Positions 57,101 to 64,000 of a stretch of DNA of 64,000 nt are shown one piece after another. A program made the translations under genes and the position numbers. Origin of the DNA: Pipra filicauda (Eukaryota > Chordata > Aves > Passeriformes > Pipridae); NCBI RefSeq assembly GCF_003945595.2, contig NW_024104446.1, positions 773,177 to 837,176 on the forward strand, in the 5' to 3' direction. Position 1 is the first letter of the stretch. Every line of letters begins with the position of its first letter. The notes under the pieces are model-generated. The model searched no databases. It was given only the letters and a program-made list of their open reading frames with translations, and was not told where the DNA came from.

Positions 57101-59939
57101 ACTCAGTGGCAACATGTTTTTAAATAATTTGAAAGCACATCTGGCAGCGCATGTCCACAACATGTAAGCTGAAGTCACAGCCACTGCTACCCTGCCAGGT
57201 AGCCCTGGCCATTCCCAGTCCCACTGAGGGCCAGAGAGGCACTGTGGAGGCTGTAGTGGAAGAATGCCCTGAATCACCACAGCTGTGGGCACAGGGAGGG
57301 TGCTGCCCCATCCCCATAGTGACCGCATTACTGAGCCACCTGAGTCTTCAAATGAAATTGTAAACTGCCCATTGAAGACTGGAGCCAAGAATGAGCCCTC
57401 AGGAGAACTTATTCCTAGAGGCAATCTTGTCCTAGTAAGGGCTAACACTGCCCAAAGGATACCTGTCTTTTGCTGCTCCCCCATTCTACTCTTGCCACTC
57501 GAGTCACTTCCCTCCAGGAGGGACATTCCCATGACTCTCCATTCTCCACAAATCCTGCCCCCCTTATCTCATCTTTCTTTTCTCAATCAAATTGTTACAT
57601 ATGGACAAACATGTCCATTACCTCTGCTTTATCTTTGCCTGGCAGACTCTCTGTCTCTGATCCCACAGGTTTGGCCTTGCCCCACCACATTTCCACCAAA
57701 GCAGTATTAACACCCCTATAGGTCCCAGGATTTGACTTCTTCTCCTTATGGGAATACCCAGGAAAGTTCATCCCAAATTAACTGAACTAAAATAAACTAA
57801 ATATACTAATAATTTCCCCTGCCCTCCCCAGGGGTTTTCAGCCTGAATTGAAGTGCCTTAGTTAGGTTAGCTCACTGTGGAATGGAGTAAACCAAAACAA
57901 ATGTAAGACACTTGAAGTCTGAAGGTTTGGTAAGATCTTCTGCAAGTCTCCTGTGAGATACTAAAGCCTCTGCAGCTCACCATATCATCACCTCTCCTCT
58001 GTTCTATGTCACCTGCCTAAGCTACAGCACTGAAGCCACTGGAGGTGTGAACCCTGTCTGCAAACACATGCAGGTTATTTCAAGAAATGTTCCATGGTGG
58101 TTGAACTACAGTAGCTTTGTGCTGAGAACTAAGTGCCACAACAACAATAATATTTGGTGGGTGGCCAGTGAGAAGCGAGTAGGGGATAGAACAGGCTCCC
58201 AGACAAGACATCTTGTTATAACTTCAGTTCTGAGAATTGTCTATTAGCAGAAACCTCTTCCTGAAGCAGAAACCCACACATCCCCTTGCTGTGTCTGTCT
58301 CTGGGGAGGATGAGCAGGGTGCATCCCAGATGGACCATATGTACCTCTGCAGTCACCTCCTACCCCACACCGTCTGTTGTGGCTGCAACTCTCTGCTCCC
58401 TGGGAGATGATGGCTTGGGTGTATAGGGCCTCAGGCATTGCAGGACACTCTTCACTCCTGCCACTTGTACGTGAGGTGATGTACACTGTTGCCCAACTTA
58501 GCCAGTGGTGACCCCACTGGCCTGTGCCCCTGGGCGACTCTCCCAGTTGCTCCTGCCTCCAAAAAGCCCATTTCTGGGCACCTGGCCTGCAGTGTGAAAT
58601 AGCCTTTGTGTGATATTTTGTCAGCTACAAATAATTGAAAAAGGCCTACATAAAGTCCTAATTGTGTCACAGAACAGGCTCTTCAGTCATCCATCTTCCT
58701 ATTAAACTTGTGAATTTCAGCTACACAGCCCTGTTGGAGTTATTTTCCCCTTCCCCTCCTTCTTCTTTTAAGCTTCTATTTATATTCTCTCAGTTGTCTC
58801 TGCCAGAAGATCTCATGTGGATACATTAGGCCTTTTCAAAAGGAAAGTTGGATTACAGCGATTTTTCTCCCCGTAGGACACAACAGCTTCATCATTCATA
58901 ACAGAGCAATACACTATAACTTCATTATAGATGGCATGAAGCTGGCCTATTTAAACAGAATACTTAATGATAGTTGGGAAGGCAGGGGAAATTCAGCTCC
59001 ACTGCTCTACGTGCAAAAAGGGAAACTGCATTTTTTGGTATTTACTGAGGCAGATTTCTTGACTCTTAATTAAATCTCTTTTCACAGGAATGAAAAAAAA
59101 GTGGAAGACTCAACTGACATGGGTGAAACCTATTACCTGGTAGTCAATCCCACTTTGGCAGGTAGTTTGGCACACTCTAACATCTAATATTAATAGCAGG
59201 GAAGGAAACTTGGACTCCTCCGTAGTGCTCAGCCTCCACTGAAACAAACAGCAGTTTGTTGGTGCTCTCTTGTGTGGACCAGAGGTTCTCGTTCTTTCCC
59301 TTTGCCCACTTCAGCAGTACTGACCACAGACACTCTGCTTCTTAACTTCGACTGAGTAGAAGTGGTTTAGGCCTAAAGAAAAGCTGTGGACTGAAAAACC
59401 ACTCTTTTTGGGAAAATGCCAGAATAAATAGCCTTCTGTGAGCTCACAGCTGACATCAGGCTACAGTTTGCAGCGATGATGAGGGAGACTTAAAAAAATC
59501 CCAGTGAAAATGTAGCAAGATGTAAAAATTAATGCTTTCCCATATTTTGATAAAATTAGTTTTTCTTCTCGCCTGGCTAAGTTTTAGTTGTGCTGAAAGG
59601 TGTGAAGAGTTCAGCTCTGTTGAGGCGAGTCCTCAATTGACAGCTTGATAGTCCACACAGCTTTTTTTCTTCCAGCTTGGGAGAGATTTTGCTCAGTGTT
59701 GGTTTACTGGTGAATTCCATAAGTGTGGATGAAGTTTCTAATATTTTTCTCAGCTGAAAGTCATGATTTCCTATCTTATCCCCTCAAAAACTAGTACCAT
59801 GGTGTCATGAATGAGTGTTTTAAGGTCATTTAAAGTTCGTTGGCAAGGTTCACTCTACTGCTTACTAGATGGTTAATGCACACAGAGAAAAAGCAAACTA
59901 GGATCTAAAGTCAGTCAATCTAAACCCAAAATCAACTCT

Positions 59940-60700
59940 AAAAATTATCAACGTGGAGACTGGGGTGGGGAGGTGGGGAGTAAGGATAAAAAAGAATAAG
60001 GGAGACCCTTCCATTGAGTCAGAAGGTTCAGAGTGGACCCCCTTGCCAAACTTAGCCTCGGAACTGATCAACAGTTTAGTCCTAAAGGTGTAACAGCACT
60101 TAAACTTAACAGCACCTAATCAATAGCTCGAGTTAAACAATTTAACAAAATATTCATATAGAATTTACTATAAACACAACAGTAACTCACAGACCTAACT
60201 TACTTACAAATCTGAAGTACTTAAGAATCTAAGAGAGCAACATTCCTAGTACGTTGGTATAGCATATTCACACTCACATGCATAGACTTAAAAGAAACTG
60301 TACAAGGTATATACCTGTGAAAAAAGTCTCCTCGAATTCAGTGAAATACATTGGATGCCTTTGCATCTTCTCAACAGATGAAGGGTTGAGCCTCGAGGAG
60401 TGGGGGTATCAGCCCACGCTCTATCAGCATTTGGTGATGCTCCTCAAGGTACAGCAAACATGAGAGTTCACTGGGTCTGAGAGGCCCCACTCAGAGGGAG
60501 GTGCTGGTCACAGCCCAATGTGGTCCAGGAGAGCTCAAAGGGTGTCTCTTAGGACCACTGTTTATAGGATCGCAAAAGACTTGGCTTTACTTGTAGTGAT
60601 TTTCCCTCCTGGCCACAATTCAGGTCAGTAACTTTCTTTGAAAGTTCAATAACAAAAATGTCGTTCCACTTGAGTTGTTATTCAGGCAAGAAAAATAAGT
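59940..60700 (-). mobile_element. Probable solo LTR of an endogenous retrovirus (no coding sequence)
   Basis: Read on the minus strand, a TATA-like CTATAAA (60,561-60,567) is followed by a region that resembles avian ERV LTR sequence: CTCTCCTGGACC, GACCAGCACC and a GAGTGGGGCCTCTCA-type stretch. Sequence texture changes abruptly from the flanks. I could not fix the TG...CA ends, a target-site duplication or an AATAAA, and no gag/pol/env remnant is visible, so the boundaries are approximate. Confidence 0.4.
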
Positions 60701-63157
60701 TTCCAAGGTTGTTTTTTAAAAAAACAGGAGTTCATTAGACAGTACAAGTTCCTGGGAACAGACCGTTTCTGACAAGCTCCAGAGGAGCTTAGCCCAGGTG
60801 CTCTTCACCAAGGCCAAGGCCTAATGAGCATTTCATAGGCCCAGGGGGAGGGGGAGATGCACCACCACACATGGCTAATTATGTGTCAGAAATTTGTATC
60901 AGAGACTCTTAGGAAGCTGATAGCCGTGTCCTGTGGTGCCTGTGAGTGTTACGTGCTGTAATACAGTAAATTGATAACCCATGCTGATGTGAGGCTGGAG
61001 AGAAGGAGAGCAACTAATGCTTTGGACTCCTTTAACTGATATTGAACACTGTCAAAGGAAAGCTAAGGGGCTTCTCTGGAGGGAGTAGAGGGTCTGGAGC
61101 AGAAAATAAGTATAAGGAAGAAATGTCTCAAGGAGGAACAAATGCTGTAGCTGTTGAGCACACTGTCTGGTCAGCATGTCTCATCCTTTGGCCAGAAGAA
61201 GGTGTTCTATCTGTTGAGGGAAAGAAAACAATTCATGCTATTAGGGCTCCCTGTAATTTGGTCTACAAGCAGTTTGGACTCCACAACTGAAAAGGAAATG
61301 TCAAGGAATGGGAAGCCAAGAGAAGCTCATCAAAAAAACATCTGGTCCTGCTGTCCTTAACGGGAAATCCCCCCCCTCCCTCCAGCTACCCTCTTCCCAA
61401 CCATGCTCTTTTGAAACAGTTAATGTCTGAGAGAATCCAAAACATTGCTGGAATGTATCAGTGATGAAGCTTTTGTATAGCTGAGCAGCTAAACAGCTCT
61501 GGGTTTGTTTGTGTTAGAGTTGATTGTCTTGCCTTTCATCAGTGAAAGTCAGAAGTGGCTGGACAGAAGTCAGTGGAGCAACACTGGTCTGAGTAAGGCC
61601 AGCTTCAGCTGGGGGAGAATTTGGTCATTTCTTCTATGGCTAGAATCATGAAACACCTCATAGGAAAGAAGAAAGTCCTCAAAAGAAATACCCATAGACA
61701 GCATACTTGCAAATTATCTGGGATGAAGAATTCATGTTCTTCAAAAATATTTAGTCCTTTTCCAGGGAGTAGCTTTGCTTGGAACAACCATGCTGTCCCA
61801 GTGACCCATCTTCACTGACTGAACCCTGGCAAGCTCCCCGTGCCTTCCTGGAATCAAGGAACCAGTGTAGTCTTCAATAAAGCCTTCATAAAGGTTACTT
61901 CTGGGGAAAGATTGCTCCTCATGCTCCTAAGCAGGTAGCCCAGGACCTTTAACATGTTTCTGCAGTAAGCCACGTGGCAATGTAATTTATCACAGCCCCA
62001 GATAGAACACCATGTTCCCAAGGCCTGGGTGGCTCAGAGTTTCAGCATAGAGTGTTGAGTCTTTGATCATATGAATCAGGACAGTTAGCAGAGTTCAGCT
62101 ATTTGAACCTCCTTGGGGAATAAGCAGAGGACTCTGTTCAAGTTTCCAACACCAACTATTCCCTTTATCCCTTAAATCAGAAAATCTGTAAGACAGGCAG
62201 GATTCAGCAGATCAGAATTCAAAGACATTGATGAGAGCGCCATGAAGATCCTGAACTCCTGTCGGTGTCTGCTCTATGCTCCCACCTAGAAGGAAGATCA
62301 GGGAGGACTTTCAAGGAGACAGCTGAGCTTGTGATTGATGAACACTCTTATCTAGTCCCAGCTGTGTCCCAGGTCTCACCTGCTTGCTTGGACATGCTCA
62401 TGTGGTCTCCTCCTTCCATCCAGCTGAAGGTGCTTGCCTGGTATTGTCCCAGTCCTGCCTGACTCTACTGCAACACAACTTGTCCTCCTGAGGTGGAAGA
62501 AGAATTTTTAGTTTTCCATCATTTCAGTACAGAAGTTGGTCCAATATCTGTGAAAATGATACTGAGAAGAGAGAGATCATTTGGCCAGAAGCAGGGGGAG
62601 GAGAAGGACTTCTCCCTCTCAGAGTCAGCAGTGTGGTTTGCTGGGTCAGCTGTAGCTGGATCCACAGGCTTCATTGCTGTTCAGAGGGATCCACATATGG
62701 ACAAAAGAAATTCTCTACCCTCAGATTATGGCAACATTGCATCCAGGGACGCTAAAGTGAAGAAGCCTTTGGCTTCCTTGTTTCTTGGTTTTACGGGATA
62801 CACCTCAGCTTTAGTCTCAGCTCAGATCTGTCACAAAACTCACCTCTGGTCAAATCTTTCTGGAATAGTTTTATTCCTGCTTGACCACAACTGTCCACAG
62901 AGATGTTACACCCCTATCTAAGTGGATACCTGTGATGATATTTGGAAGGAAAGAGGACACCGGTGCACCACCATTGATCTGATCACATCTCACTGATAAC
63001 TCTTGTCTACCAAGCCATCTTATTTCTCCATCTGTCCTCCAGGTGCCTGCACACATGGAGTATTTGACACAACTTCCCATCTTTCAGGAGCTTAACAAAA
63101 GAAAGTTCACTTTACCTCTGACTGATCTTGGTCTTGCTGAGTAAACTCCTGGACTAG

Positions 63158-63187
63158 ATTTTAACAGCTTTGATAAGCTGTTAAAAT
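63158..63187 (+). repeat. Perfect 12-bp hairpin
   Basis: ATTTTAACAGCT, loop TTGATA, AGCTGTTAAAAT. It lies in the intergenic region with no gene close by. Confidence 0.9.
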
Positions 63188-63812
63188 GGGGAAGAGAGAA
63201 AGAAGAGCCCTGTGAAACAATGCATGCTTAAACTAGGGGAAAAGCAAGCCAAATGCAAACAAAGAGAAGAAAGTAATATTATAGATTTAGACAAACATAG
63301 ACATTAAAGACTTTGCTGATGCAAAAGATAAGTGTAACATCAATAATATTAATGAAGCAATATACACCTGCTTAGTGTCAATATTTAGGGAAAAAGAAAA
63401 GCATTTAACATCACCTGTGGATAAAAGAGAGGATTAGGATCATGCTTCTGCACAAGGTATTTAGCAAATTATTATAATTGTTTATAGGCTTTGTTTAGGC
63501 TTCTAAATTTATACTTGATTCCTTCTCTATTTCACAGGAAGCAAAAGTGCTAAAATGACAGGATGTAAGGCCAGAGAAGCAGAATTACATCAGTTGAAAG
63601 ACACAGCAGGGTACTTGAGAACTTTAACCAAAGATGCCAATCTCACTAGCAGCCAGATTATTTATTACTACAGAATGAATATGCAGGGCAAAAAAGTATT
63701 AAACCGTGTAATCTATAGTATGATGCTCTGTGCTAAAGGATTGGATGTCAGCCACATAAAAAAAAGAGTTGAATAGGATGAGCTTGGCCCTCAAGGCTTG
63801 TCACACCTGAGT

Positions 63813-63860
63813 CATCACTAATAATAAGCATCACTAATAAGCATCACTAACAATAAGCAA
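63813..63860 (+). repeat. Short tandem repeat, CATCACTAATAAG-like unit
   Basis: About three degenerate copies of a 13-16 nt unit (ATCACTAATAATAAGC, ATCACTAATAAGC, ATCACTAACAATAAGC) in the intergenic region. Confidence 0.8.
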
Positions 63861-64000
63861 GAAAAAAGCAAGGAATACATGGGTGCACAGGTAGATGGCT
63901 TGTTATTTTGTTGGCTTCAAGAAGCCCCAGCAAGAAAACCAGTTTACAAGTGTTTTCTCTAGCTGAGCACAGTGGCAAACATCTAGACTTCAGCACCAAC

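Larger units (their letters stand above)
51171..64000. other. Intergenic region downstream of ABLIM1
   Basis: No exon, RNA gene or recognisable protein was found on either strand. It contains an AP-1/TEAD-like motif cluster near 53,598-53,616, a GC-richer block at about 54,130-54,480, a poly-A run at 56,587-56,602, the probable LTR near 60 kb, the hairpin at 63,158-63,187 and a short tandem repeat at 63,813-63,860. Open frames up to 166 codons occur here but lack splice context, codon bias or known motifs. In mammals AFAP1L2 lies on this side of ABLIM1; its first exon would be expected beyond the window. Confidence 0.6.

Noticed and set aside
57032..57532. 166-codon minus-strand ORF in the intergenic region
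   Set aside because: Composition follows local GC content, no domain was recognised, and overlapping frames on the other strand are equally open.
62493..62921. 142-codon plus-strand ORF in the intergenic region
   Set aside because: No recognisable family, no AFAP1L2 similarity, no splice context; treated as chance or old repeat.

Overview
This is nuclear DNA from a vertebrate, almost certainly a bird. One multi-exon gene with consensus splice sites fills most of it. The only confidently recognised transposon is a CR1 LINE 3' tail with the avian ATTCTATGA-type ending. There is no operon structure or bacterial-style coding density, and interspersed repeats are sparse.

Positions 1 to about 51,170 (+ strand) hold the 3' half of ABLIM1 (actin-binding LIM protein 1). 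I could place 17 consecutive coding exons between 3,039 and 45,137. They join into one open frame: a split Gly codon, 486 further residues and TAA. The frame starts at the end of the last LIM domain, passes through the long Ser/Thr/Pro-rich linker and an acidic/basic coiled-coil-like segment, and ends in a villin headpiece (VHP) that finishes KKKAKLF. The N-terminal LIM exons and the main promoter lie upstream of the window. Exons are named A to P plus one microexon, for use here only; residue numbers count from the split Gly as residue 1.

Splicing is the most informative part. Exons B-C-D are symmetric phase 0-0 cassettes and F-G-H-I are symmetric phase 1-1 cassettes. An 8-nt microexon encodes the last part of Asp plus Phe-Gln, one intron has a GC donor, one intron is only 133 nt with a weak donor, and one exon has an in-frame internal donor. 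These features would allow many abLIM1 isoforms and at least one truncation lacking the headpiece. A CpG-dense patch near 16.5-16.7 kb is a candidate internal promoter for a LIM-less isoform.

The 3' UTR is long, about 6 kb (45,138 to about 51,170). It has a (TA/TG)n microsatellite, several Pumilio-type motifs, a truncated CR1, several internal AATAAA hexamers and a convincing terminal AATAAA.

From about 51.2 to 64 kb I see no supportable protein-coding gene. The region looks intergenic. It holds a probable minus-strand solo LTR near 60 kb, possible regulatory blocks near 53.6-54.5 kb and a perfect 12-bp hairpin at 63.16 kb. In mammals the neighbour on this side is AFAP1L2; I recognise none of its exons here. 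I found no evidence of a new multi-gene system; the findings concern splicing, regulation and small unexplained structures.
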